Source: Hericium rajendrae
Taxonomy: Eukaryota > Basidiomycota > Agaricomycetes > Russulales > Hericiaceae
Assembly: GCA_033439255.1 (NCBI GenBank)
Contig: CM065879.1
Span: forward strand, 3,168,501-3,232,500
DNA length: 64,000 nt
Reading direction: 5' to 3'
Made by a program: the position numbers and the translations under genes. This document shows positions 1 through 10,160 of this stretch, piece by piece (positions within the stretch are counted from its first letter, which is position 1; every line of letters begins with the position of its first letter). Under the pieces are notes generated by a model that did not search any database, was not told where the DNA came from, and saw nothing but the letters and a program-made list of their open reading frames with translations.

Positions 1-549
1 TGAACCAATCTGCCTGGGGAACAGATGTGTTGTTTGAATTTGGAACGCTACAGTCAGTCAGTAGGGCGACATACTATTCGTTCGCTAGATCCCGCCTTTC
101 TTTGGAATCAGCAGCGATCCAAGATTGAGATGTACCAAACCTACCCGTTTGAAGCCTGGAGGGATAACGGTATTTGTCTGACCCTCAGTAAAGAAGGGCA
201 CACATGAATTGGCGACGACGACATTGTTGCACAGTTGTATACTATAGTTGCCATGACGTCCCGTATACTGTACGAAGTTCGTTTGGTTGATACCCGCCTG
301 GTGGACAACATTTGAAAGGAAAGAGCTCCATTCGGCATCCAGTGACGCGAGGAAAGACTGCATGATCGCCTGCGAGAAGCAAAACACAAATGCGAAGATA
401 AAGAAGAGCGACGTGACCCGCGTGAGGGTGATTCGAAGGTACTGGAAGGAAAGTCAACTTGCAGCAAAGAATGAATATTACGATCATGCTTTAATGACAC
501 GTACCACAGCTCTCACGTTCACCCATATCTTGCCGCTCACGCTTAACAT
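1..549 (-). CDS. Partial hypothetical protein with one membrane segment
   Basis: I do not recognise this gene. An ATG at 549 opens a 15-codon exon (549-505). A 63-nt intron (504-442, donor GTACGT, acceptor TTCCAG) follows, then an open exon from 441. The joined N-terminus has a strongly hydrophobic stretch (TSLFFIFAFVFCFSQAIM), so a signal anchor or membrane helix near residues 25-42 is likely. After it comes a polar, probably extracytoplasmic part with two cysteines and N-glycosylation-type motifs (NQTN, NYSI). A good donor (GTAGGT) sits at 144, so the gene probably continues leftward off the window. If that donor is not used, the frame stops at 85. Exon structure is inferred; function is unknown. 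Confidence 0.5.
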
Positions 550-1750
550 AGTACGTATAATGGGAGGGGTCTAGCTCAGCTAGAGGATTAGAAAAGAATG
601 ACGGACGCCTAGCGTCAAAGGGGGAGGACTAGATAGATGTCCGCGCTACGTGCTTGTTCCATCAATGGCTTTATGTAGGCAGACGAAGGACCGCGGATTG
701 CTTCGTTGCCAGGAGCCTTGAGAAATTTACTGACATGGGTTGACATCTGGTGGCGGAGTTGATAAGTATGGTTAATTAGGCTCTGACGCCCATCACCAGA
801 AGCTTCCGATTAGCTTCCGATTCACAGAAAGGGTGCGGCCCATCCCAGAGTAGCCTTTTGTTGATCATTCAGCTTAACGCTTTCCCCGAATGTAACAAGC
901 GTATAGCCGGAATCGTGCCTACATTGTTACATCTTTTGTAATCAGCGTAAACGCGGCGTTGCTGAGTGCATATCCGGCGAGCATAGACGATTCAAGGCGG
1001 GCAATTCTCGCACCTGGCTTGAATGTCTCGTGTCCCATCGGCCGACGTGGTTACAGAACAAAGTTCCTTCTCGCGCATTTGCCCCACGCCACCAAACATC
1101 ACAGAATGCTCGGCCATCTCGGAGATTAATGCTGAGTACGCCTGATGCCAGAACTTGCAAGTTGCAGCGCTTCACTGCCAAGCGAATGTTCTGGCCTTCC
1201 ATTACGCCTACACGGCCAATAAGCCTGCGGAACCGAGTCGCCGACGAGGGTGTCCTATCAACAAGGGCATGGGAACATCGATGTACATCAGACTGACCCT
1301 TCATGCTGGTCCGTTCCTTTGCCCTCAAGGGCGACTCCCGAGATGATCATCATCTCATCATTTGCTAGATGCCAACTTCTCCTGCCCTTGTGAGTTGAAA
1401 CCCATTGTCCACAAAACGATTCTGACGATGCCGTTGAAGTTGCTGTTCCGTGCTAGCCAACCCTAGAATGAACCGGTTTTGTTCTCAATGCAGCTGTGGA
1501 CTGACGATAAATAGACCACACAGAGCGCTTTAAGAGAAAGTGACAGTTGAGTCTGTGCATGGCTGGGTCACCGGCAGCGCTCAAGAACGTAGAACGTAAG
1601 TTTCTTTCTTCCCCGGTTCGGGCATGAATTTCAAATGTCCGAGGACCATGAAGATCTAATCTTATCTCAAACCTGTTTCATCCGAGGCTAGCCTTAAGAC
1701 GCTCCCGGTCTCGAGTAACTACTCGGAGCGACTCTATTACGGGACTTGTC
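550..1750. other. Intergenic, no gene seen
   Basis: About 1.2 kb between the divergent hypothetical gene on the left and the thioesterase on the right. Only short open frames without exon-like borders are present. There is a small direct repeat (AGCTTCCGATT twice near 800-822). The right part must carry the thioesterase promoter, but I see no clear TATA box. Confidence 0.5.
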
Positions 1751-3661
1751 ATGCTTTACAGACGTATCCAGTGCTCTACAAAGACCATTCGTCGTCACCT
1801 TCATACGTCTTCTGTATCGCAGAATACTGCCCAGACTTTGATCACGCAAAAGATCGTAGGCGCGCGGCAGGAAACCGACAATGTCCGGGAACTCGATACT
1901 CTTCTCAAGGCTGTCAGTGAGTCTTCGTTTCCCTCAGCCGTATTCGATACGAAAGTATCGCGTGCTCATCATTCGTAATTTGTAGAGAAGAGAGTAGAGC
2001 CTTCAACCCAGAGGTGCATGATGTTCCCGCGTGATGGTGCAAGCTAATAACTCTGTCCCAAAGTATCGTACCTATCCAACGAGGTTCTATCCCTTGGGCG
2101 CAGGCTCTTCTTGATGCCACTCACGTACGGGAGCCGCCCGCACGAGCAAAACCTGTCTCCCAAGAAGCTTTGGAGCTTCGCTCCATGCATGACTCCTACA
2201 CCGAGATATTTCTGCCCTTCGCCTCCTCTCCCGACCTCTTGGAGCAATATACCAATGCTTCGGGCGGCATTCGGACAGGTAAATTACTTGAGCACCTCGA
2301 TTCGCTGGCCGGTTCCATCTCCTACAAGCACATGCTGGGCCCCGGCGTCGAGACGCTCGGAAGGATCGGGGAAAGAGGCTACTACATCGTGACAGCGTCT
2401 GTGGACAGGTTTGTTTTCCCGCCCACGACTTTTCGTTCCGCATTGATTCCGTCGCAACAACAAGATTGGACATGCTTGGTCCTTTGATGCCCATCCGAGA
2501 TCTCCGCCTTTCGGGGCATGTCATCTGCGTTGGGACGAGCTCAATGGAAGTGGCAGTCAAGATGGAAGCGCTTGGGAAGGATGGTAAGGAGACAACGCTC
2601 ATGTTGGGTATGAATTCATCAATACATCATCATATGGCTATCTCTGTACTGATGCCCCTGGGAAGGTCGATTCTCTATGGTTTGTAGAGATGCCTACACT
2701 AATCGCGCGCACCCGGTGAATCCCTTGAGAACCCTCTCACCGGAAGAGAAAGCGCTGCAAGCCATTGGCGAATGTGAGTAGAATATGTCTATTGCAGCTC
2801 CCGGATACCAATACATCTCTTAGTCCACCGAAAGAGAAGACAGTCTCTGGCATTGCGGTCACTGTCACGTGTCCCGCCTTCATCAGAGGAAGCGGAGGTC
2901 CTGCACTCCTTTGTTCTCAAGTATGGGAACGAAGCCGTGGAGAACCATGAGGACAAAAAGCGCGTCTGGATGGGCGATACAGCGTCAGAGAGGACGATGC
3001 TGATGTTCCCACAGGAACGCAAGTACGTCGCAATTGATTTGTTGAGTCGATTAATAGATCCTGTTGACATGGCGCAGCGTACACCAGAAGGTCTTCGGTG
3101 GATATCTGATGCGTCTTGCATACGAGGTATGATAAGCACGGCATCTGGCGTTCACGCGCTCATTATCCGCATTTATCCAGCTGGGCTTCACGAATTCCCG
3201 ACTCTTCACACGCCGGCCGATCCGGTTCGTCTCGCTGGACAAGATATCGTTCGCGAAACCTGTGCCAATTGGGTCCATCCTCCGCCTTACTTCCCACATC
3301 CTGCATAGCACCTCTTCCGAGAGGTACCCATGGATTGTGGTACGTTTTGCGAGCTGAGCATAACGCAAGTCCTCTGATGATTTCGGCCATTGCATACAGC
3401 ACACGCGAGTACTAGCCCATGTCCTCGATGTCGAGACAGGTTCAGAGATGGTGACTAATGACTTCCGGTTCACTTGGTGCGCGCATGACGGGCCACCGCT
3501 CGACCGCATGATTGTGCCCAAGACTTACCAAGGTACGGAATCCGATTGCGTCGTGTGTGCTGCATTTTGATGTGCGATCTGCAGAGGCCATGCTGTGGTT
3601 GGAGGGTAGAAGAGAACTGGAGATAGGTGCCGAGATCCAAGGCGCACTCCATTCGAAGTAA
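1751..3661 (+). CDS. ACOT9: Mitochondrial acyl-CoA thioesterase, double hotdog (ACOT9 type)
   Basis: Hydrolyses acyl-CoA to free acid and CoA, most likely in the mitochondrial matrix. The ATG at 1751 opens a basic, Ser/Thr-rich leader (MLYRRIQCSTKTIRRHLHTSS) typical of mitochondrial import. Splicing gives the characteristic ACOT9 segments in order: RFSMVCRDAYTNRAHPVNPL at the end of hotdog 1, the FHRKRRQSLALRSLSRVPPS linker, ERTMLMFPQERN, then NVHQKVFGGYLMRLAYELGF opening hotdog 2, and RFVSLDKISFAKPVPIGSIL. Examples of introns are 2774-2822, about 3023-3078 and about 3126-3179. The last exon ends in EIQGALHSK with stop at 3659-3661. All joins keep frame and I saw no disruption. The family call is firm; substrate chain length cannot be read from the sequence. 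Confidence 0.88.
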
Positions 3662-4411
3662 TGAGGGAAATGAGAATGGCTTCTCGGGTCGGGTAAGTGT
3701 AGCCTGAAAGTTACTGCGGTACGCTGGTTTGGGATGGGTTGGCTTCACGGATTGGTTGGTATTCAAGGACTAGCAGGCGTAAGGATCATTTAGACGGGAA
3801 CAATTTAGATGGGAACAATATAGAGGATTCGTGCACATGCGGAGGCTTCCATAAGTCTTTGAACGAGAGCGACGTACTGGGGCTGCATGCTGATCGAGTC
3901 CCTCCGTGTCCGACCTTCAGACGCCGTCTGGCCAGAACAGGTCCATGATCGCCAGGGATCCTCGGCGAGGTATTTGCATTCGACACTCGAGAGGAGTGAC
4001 TGTCGAATCTTCGGGGAGGTGAGCGGAAAGGCATTGTGATATGATATCGTCTAGGAGCGTTATCCATAAGTAAATGATGACTGTTTATAAATATAACCTC
4101 GATCCTCCTGAGCACCCGACCACTGCGGCAGCCTTGAGAGCTCTTTCTACAGCCGGCAGTTTCTAGAGGCTATCTAATAGCTACCTCAATAGATGTTCAA
4201 GCAGTGGTTTAACGAGACGCACGCACCACATCTGTGCGCTACGGCTGTGAGTGGAAAGAAGCCATTAAGCAGGCAACCCAATAAACACACGCAAAGCCTC
4301 TCTCTTCGCGTTCGTATCGCCTTTGATTGGCTGTCCATATGCCTTCAGAAGGGCTTCGTAACGCTCCTCTGCACGGCGAAACAATGAACAGAAGTCAGGG
4401 CTTGGCTATTG
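3662..4411. other. Intergenic between convergent genes
   Basis: No supported gene. A short tandem near 3788-3818 (TTAGACGGGAACAAT followed by TTAGATGGGAACAAT) is the only structure noticed. The segment should hold both 3' untranslated regions. Confidence 0.5.
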
Positions 4412-5130
4412 TCAAAGAACGCCTGCGGAAGAATACCCACTCGTTAGGTGCTCAAACTCGCCCTTCGTAGCCGGGAAATTTGGGGGTGGCTTCCCATTCG
4501 CCGCAGGGAGAGCAAGAATCGACATCTTTGAGACGCTCGCGGTCGTATTGTGCAGACGGGCGTAGAGACGGTCCTGACTGCGGATATCGTCAATATGCAA
4601 AGGCAGCACATGCTTGGAAAACAGACGGACTCCAGTTTCAGCGATTCTTGGAGGGCAGAGATCTTCTTGTCTAGGTCCTCAACCGAAGCGGCCGTGGTCT
4701 GCTCCGTCTGTATCTCCGAGCCCTTCTGGTCCAGCGCTGTCGCTTTGATCTTGTTGATTTCCGCGCTCAGAGATGCCTGCATCTGCTCGATGGTATCCAA
4801 GCGACTGGCAAAAGCAGCCAGCGCCGTAGGAGAAGCAGACTGCGCACTGTCGTTATGAGGCTGTGTTGAATGGGCGGGAGAAGATGCAGGAACCTGGGAC
4901 AGCGCCTGCGATGCCACAGCTAGCTGATCCGCGATGGATGTGAAGGAGGAGGAAAGTTGTAACGCCCAGGGTGCGGTTTCAGCTGAAGTTGATGCTTGCC
5001 CAGACGTAACGGATTTTTGATCTGCTGGAGCGGTGGCGAGGGCGGCATCGCAGTGGGCAACCGAAATCGTGTCTGTGGATGAGGCTGGTGACGTCGGCAT
5101 GGGGGGCTCTACGAAGGGATTGTTGCTCAT
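4412..5130 (-). CDS. Small Ser/Ala-rich coiled-coil protein, unknown function
   Basis: Start chosen at the ATG at 5130 (MSNNPFVEPPMPTSP); another in-frame ATG lies 11 codons upstream at 5163. The N-terminal half is low-complexity Ser/Ala/Thr/Gln. A helical region with regular hydrophobic spacing follows (ASRLDTIEQMQASLSAEINK, then EDLDKKISALQESLKL), consistent with a coiled coil. One intron near 4609-4656 (donor GTCCGT, acceptor CCGCAG) joins ...ESLKL to DQDRLYARLHNTTASVSKMS in frame. The tail is Pro/Gly-rich and ends in SSAGVL. The final product is about 220 residues. The join, codon quality and coherent protein support a real gene. The helix plus LYARLHN-type tail resembles small uncharacterised agaricomycete proteins, but I cannot assign a function. 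Confidence 0.6.
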
Positions 5131-5669
5131 GCGGTCAGGCGAATACGTGGTGCAGTTGTGCATGGTGCATGGTCGTTATAAATAACAGCAGTGAACTATA
5201 AGTTCCTGGACGGACCGTGTCTAAGAGTGCTCCCAATTGAGTAGTGGAAGATAGCGCAATCGCTTTCTCTCTTGAATAGTGAGGGTCTGACTGGTCCAGG
5301 TGTCAAAGCGTGCGAAAGTGACCCGGACGTGTGGAAACATGTTACATGCACCCGACGAACCGACGAAGGACTTGTGAACGCATTACGGTCTGTCTGACGG
5401 CGTTTTGCTCCTCAAGCTAAGAGCTGCCATGCGGCTGCTACACGGCCCGTAGTGACTTCACCCAGATGCGGGTGGAAACTCGAATTTGACTAGGATCTAG
5501 ATTGCTGTCTCGACTCCAGACAGCCGTTGTGGTGTTCTTCATCTGCCTTTCCGCTATGAAGTGACATATACCTGCATCATGCGGCGAAAGGTGCTGTCGT
5601 GTTGTTTCCGAGGTCAGATTCGGAAACTGCTCGGTGGTTCTTCATGGGCCTTAGCTGCCATGAGACGTG
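5131..5669. other. Intergenic, no gene seen
   Basis: Upstream region of the coiled-coil gene and left border of the repeat island. No exon-like frame or recognisable motif. Confidence 0.45.
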
Positions 5670-5913
5670 GGCCAGGATAGGACCCCTGAATATGCGGTTA
5701 GAGGTTCCATCCAAAAACGCCATATTTTGGCCTTTATGTCCGCATGGATTTTGGCCTCAAACGTCCGAAAATCGGATGGGACGTCTGATTTTCGACCAAT
5801 CCGTCCGCCTAACCGGATGGGACCTTGTATAGCATGCATACCGTCCGCATAATGCGATGGAAGCTCATAAAATCGGTGTTATGTCCACATTCAATGTACA
5901 CTGCCAACCATCT

Positions 5914-6632
5914 GATCGGGTGCTGCCACCGATATTTCGGGATCTCCGATTGCCCGACATCCGGATTTGTCGTAGCCATGAGTCCCTCCGATCGCATAAA
6001 GCCATGAATCAGACTTGCGGTTTTCACGATTGGTGGGGATTGGTGGCAGTACGGAATCAGTTCGCGCGGCCCGAGAATGTCCGTGCTATTCCACAGATGC
6101 CATTTGCAGAGGTAAAGATCAAAAATCTCATCTTTTGCACGAATTGAACTATGTACCGAGCAATCTAAACACTATAACCCACTATTACAAAATTCTATGT
6201 GAATACTACGAGCTCGTACGAGCTTCAGCCCGCAACAAGTGGTTAAAAAAGTACGAGAAGACGTACCTGTTCATATACACTCGCTGATCCTCGCATACGC
6301 TCATCTTATCCGCGTTTCACGACGCGCTGTCCGACAACTGCAGAATAACATATTCTCCGAAGATGTTTGAGGATGCTTGACTTAGCTTGACAAGTGCTGC
6401 TTGTGTTTGTGCTGTCGCGGCACGAAGGCGCAAGCGCGCAATCCTGCATTTCACGAGTAGAGATCGGAGACTGCTCTGAATAAGATGCAATTCATGGCTC
6501 ACACAAATCTGGATTCATGGGCATATGCGATCGGAGGGACTCGAGATTTCACGCGATACAAATCTGAGGTACCCCGCGATCAGATTCCCGGTCACCGCTG
6601 ATCCCGAATATCGATGGGTTCACCCAATCTCG
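5914..6632. mobile_element. Non-autonomous element with ~100-bp terminal inverted repeats
   Basis: The left arm (about 5914-6012) and the reverse complement of the right arm (about 6508-6632) align over about 100 bp. Matching blocks in order are GAT(C/T)GGGTG, CGATATT(T)CGGGATC, GATTTGT..CG, and GAGTCCCTCCGATCGCATA followed by GCC(C)ATGAAT. The innermost block is the best conserved. The roughly 500 bp between the arms has no convincing coding frame. This is the layout of a MITE or other foldback-type DNA transposon derivative. I could not read a target-site duplication with confidence. Confidence 0.55.
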
Positions 6633-8353
6633 TGGCCTCCTGTGTAATGGTGGGTAAATAAAGGTTCTGCTACATGTCTGCGAGCACTATCCAACCATTT
6701 AGCCCTCAAGCAGACGACAAGGGCACCGCGGCACGCCTGTGTCCTCAAAATTGAGCAGACAGAGTGCTCATGCACGGACAATGTATGAATCTTGCAAGCG
6801 CCTGAAAAAGGATTATCAAGTCTGTGTGTAGATTGTGTCGTTAAGTGAACCAGTAGCAGGTTAGTGCGCACGAAATAACTTGGTGTCGAGCAGACAGATG
6901 GTAAGAGCATGCATGCTGAGGGATGGGGTCGAATAGGCTGGCATGTCGAGCGAGCAGAAATGTCTCGCATATGCACAGAGAACAGGATATCGTATGGACG
7001 CGGCACAAGATTGATAGCAAGCTAGTGTGTAGACCACGCCCGTGGGCCGCCGTTGCGGGAGTGCGGCTGCTGCCGGCGAATGGGCGCACGAGCGCGGGTG
7101 CAGGCGGGCATTGACGTAAAGCACTGTCAATGAAGATGCTAGATATACTAGAGAAAGCACGCACTGCTAACGCAGTGTAACAATGTACGAAACTGGGAGA
7201 GTTATATAGGCGTGCGGGAGCGACATGTCGCGAGGGCGTATGACAGGGCATTAATTTTGTCAATGTTGAGTGCCGAGTCATGACACACCTATGAGCTGAA
7301 AACAAGCTCAACCCCAGGTATATGACGACACTCGCGCTTTGCCTGGAGTGTTGGGACATGATTGAGAATTACGACGCAGTTGTGGAGGGTTGTGGACAAG
7401 AACAAGAAGCGTGGGAACAATGAACGCGGCACGCGCGGAGAAGATAATTTGTGTTTAGACTTTGTTTACACGAGGCTAATCCCCCACGATCTCTCTGCGA
7501 CGCTTCGCTTGCACTAGGCCGCGCCTTATTTTGGTCCCCGACCATCGTACGCTCGCCGCACGAGTTCAGTCTCGCTGACGATGCGGAACCCTTGTCGGGA
7601 GTGACGCGCTGACCGCGGCTGTCTGCCGCTGTTGGTCAGCGTGTCTCGGAACCTCCTACTCGACGCGGGAGGCTATAAGAGATGAGCGGGCGGGACCTAA
7701 TGTCCCCTTAGCCTCTCTCTCTTCCTCCCAGGTTCGTATCCTCTCGCAGAGGAGCCATGCACCGCGTGCTGACCGACTACTTCCCTCGCAGAAGTAGTCA
7801 GAGCTTGTTCCTTCGAGCTCCCACCGCACCCACCCTTTCGATCGCCTTCGTCTTGTTTTCTGAATCGCTTTTTCGTCTTGTTTTCTGAATCACTTTCAAT
7901 TGCTTCCTCATTCTGTCCGGTCTCTTATTATTTACACGTTTGCTTCGACGCCCGTACGCACGCTTCGTGAACGCTGAACCAGCGAGGACATTTATTTCTT
8001 TTACTTATCTTCACTAATACTTCCTCCATCGCGTCGCTACGCCGCTCTGTCTCATGCCTCTGCTGCTCGCTTTCGGTTCTCTATTTGTCGCTCCCGCTGT
8101 TTGTACCGGTCTCCTATCACGCGCCCGCCAAATGTCAGTCCCGTTGTCTGGGCGCTCCCTTCGGGGGGCGCCGTTCTGCCCTATTCTTCCCGCTGGAATT
8201 CCTCCCGCAGGAGCTCTCTATGTGAGGTGGGAGATTAGCTGGATAAGTTTAACCATGGGTCGTCGAGCAGAGCACCATCGCACGAGACTTTCATAGCGGC
8301 TTCAATAAGGTTGCCCGACTTCAGTCTATCACAGGTTTTGTTTGGAGGTAACT
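6633..8353. promoter_or_regulatory. Non-coding stretch with TATA-like box, CT-rich leader and serial hairpins
   Basis: No supported gene. At about 7672-7680 there is a TATA-like CTATAAGA. A pyrimidine-rich tract (CCTCTCTCTCTTCCTCCCAG) follows. Then come several short perfect or near-perfect hairpins: CCTCTCGCAGAGG near 7740, a 9-bp stem with 7-nt loop near 7778-7802 (GACTACTTC ... GAAGTAGTC), a GC-rich stem closed by TTCG near 8152-8172, and CTCCCGCAGGAG near 8202. A 25-bp tandem duplication (core CGTCTTGTTTTCTGAATC) sits at about 7849-7897. This resembles a transcribed leader or a solo LTR of a retroelement, but I could not define TG/CA ends or a target duplication. Confidence 0.3.
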
Positions 8354-8725
8354 TACTGTACCATTTCGGTCGTAGGCTCGGGTCACAGGTCACAGAGGCC
8401 TCCGAGCCACGCCTATTCGACCTTTGGTCACGGGTCACAGAGGCCGGCGAGCCTACGAAATTTAAGAGGAAGTAAAAAATCTTCTTGGGAGAAAAATTTT
8501 CGCTCCGCGGCACTATAATTATGTGTTGAAAGGCACTTTTTAGCATCTATTGAGGCTCTTGGCCAGGATTTGGAGCCATACAAGGGTGTACAAAGGTCAA
8601 CGAGCCTATTATTTTAGGCTCGGTCACGGGTCACATGGGCCGGCGAGCCTAATGAGCCAAACGAGCCTATGAACATTTCGGTCACACTCAGACCCCCGCG
8701 AGCCTACGACCGAAATGGTACAGTA
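8354..8725. mobile_element. MITE, 368 bp, perfect 25-bp inverted ends, TA target duplication
   Basis: The left terminal repeat at 8356-8380 (starts CTGTACCATTTCGGTCGTAG) is perfectly complementary to the right one at 8699-8723. Both ends are flanked by TA (8354-8355 and 8724-8725), the signature of Tc1/mariner-family insertion. The interior carries diverged subrepeats built on GGTCACRGGTCACA and GGCCGGCGAGCCTA that can themselves fold. There is no coding capacity, so any movement would depend on a transposase elsewhere. The perfect ends suggest a young insertion relative to the degraded repeat around it. Confidence 0.8.
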
Positions 8726-9397
8726 CTCCGGAAGAGGTTCGTGACCATCGTGGCATCGTCCCACCCGACCTTGGATCTGTCCGCATGTCGATGGGACCTC
8801 ATCGCCGACCGGCCCGATCTGACCTCAATTTGGATGGGACGTCCGCCAAAATTTGCGGCTTTCCGTCCGCATTATGATGATACCTCGGTCAACAATTAGG
8901 TCGGTTTCCGTCCGCATAAGGATGGAACATATATAGGGATATTCGGGGGTCCTGCCAGGATACCGCGCGCTGGCTGGGCGTTATTCATCTGTCACCTTGC
9001 CGAGGGGACCTGACTCCGGAGTCCGGGCGCTGGCAAAGATAAGGCGACGTAGTGATGGTGGAATATAAGCAGGCAAAAGGCTCTGTACTTCCATGGGGAC
9101 GCCCCGCACCGCGACATGAGAACAGAACGTACAGGATGAAAGAATTCGAGGTCAGCGTCAGACTCGCTGGTGCACCGCAAAGCAGGAGACAGCCAGTTTA
9201 GCGCTTGGCGCCCATAAATCGAAGGGTGGGCGCTTATTCGCGCGTCGCGTCAAGTTCGGGAACAAGGAATCTTGAACTTGAAAACTCATGAACAGCGTTC
9301 AGTTCTTCAACATGACTATGGATACGCATCCAACGAGTACGTTGCACCTTGACAGCCCCTTCTTGCCTTATTTCGTTCCAGGCGATCCTGTTGTCTG

Positions 9398-9968
9398 CTA
9401 AATCTTATTGTCAGTGGCTCTATAGTAACTCCTTGGCAACCCCGCACCGTGCCAACAATTGGTGAGCTCCTCGTCGATCACAGGCCCGTTTGTGGTGAAC
9501 AGCATGTCGGCCTCGCGGAGACTAGTACCTGATGGCTGTATACGTACAAACTTGCCAGCGTTGTTCTTAATCTTGTGGTGCGTGGAGCAGGAGCTTTCCA
9601 GCGTCGTGGCTGAGTCGTGCACACAACACTCATATGGCAAATAGGTACCCTTGTTCATTGTCTCCAGATCGTCCCCGCGGAAGAGAATAAGGCCACCACA
9701 GCCGCATCTTCGTTCCGGGAATAGCTGCTGGTCAAAGCGCATGACTTCGCTTGATCTAGATCCACACAAAGCGTTGTTGTTTCCTTGGACGTAGAACTGG
9801 ACAGGCCCTTCATCGATCAAGCCTTCCCGCTGCCCTAATACACCTCCCTGATACTACGTATCTGCGAATATTTTCAGCGCGGATTTCTCCTTTTGGGACG
9901 CTTTGTGCTGTAGCCCTCGCTTTGACGCTCTGGATACGCAGTAGCCTCGCTCGTTGTTCAAGCATCAT
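9398..9968 (-). CDS. Hypothetical cysteine-rich protein
   Basis: I do not recognise the family. The main open exon (9398 to about 9835) encodes about 145 residues with CGCGG, YECCVH and SSCSTHH motifs and a terminal ATDNKI. There is no ATG at its 5' end, so an upstream exon is needed. The frame starting MMLEQRARLLR at 9968 can be joined in frame across an intron of about 100 nt (donor GTATCC, acceptor GTATTAG), giving ...LLRQREGLIDEGPVQFYV. An alternative is readthrough plus a one-base slip near 9835. No signal peptide was evident. It is divergent from the BCS1-like gene. Gene existence is probable; the start is uncertain. Confidence 0.4.
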
Positions 9969-10160
9969 AGCGGAGGGTCTGCAGGTGCTTTGGCAGCATA
10001 GCCGCTTAGGCGCAGCGCCTCGGGCCTATTCTTCATGGTGTATTTATGCATCACCCGCGCCCTGTTCTGTCTGTCAATTTCCTACAACACTCCTCCTCCC
10101 CCCTCGACACCTACGTGTGGCCCATGGCTACGAGCAGTTTCTATAGCATCTTTCAGCCCG

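Larger units (their letters stand above)
5670..8970. mobile_element. Repeat island bracketed by an inverted motif pair; possible composite DNA element
   Basis: The left end (about 5672-5720) and the reverse complement of the right end (about 8923-8970) share an interrupted but clear similarity: AGGACCCC, C or T, GAATAT, then GTTCCATCC at the same spacing. Just inside both ends are several copies of the octamer GTCCGCAT (near 5737, 5849, 8779, 8864 and 8909), with GATGGGAC motifs nearby. Two other elements sit inside (5914-6632 and 8354-8725). No transposase-like frame is visible between the ends. This could be a decayed non-autonomous DNA transposon with nested insertions, or two copies of one short repeat in opposite orientation. 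Exact ends and target duplications were not resolved. Confidence 0.4.

Noticed and set aside
2087-2602. 171-codon minus frame
   Set aside because: Antisense shadow of the ACOT9 exons.
6841-7359. 172-codon minus-strand frame in the repeat island
   Set aside because: Composition is erratic, there is no domain-like pattern or splice-site support, and it overlaps other chance frames.
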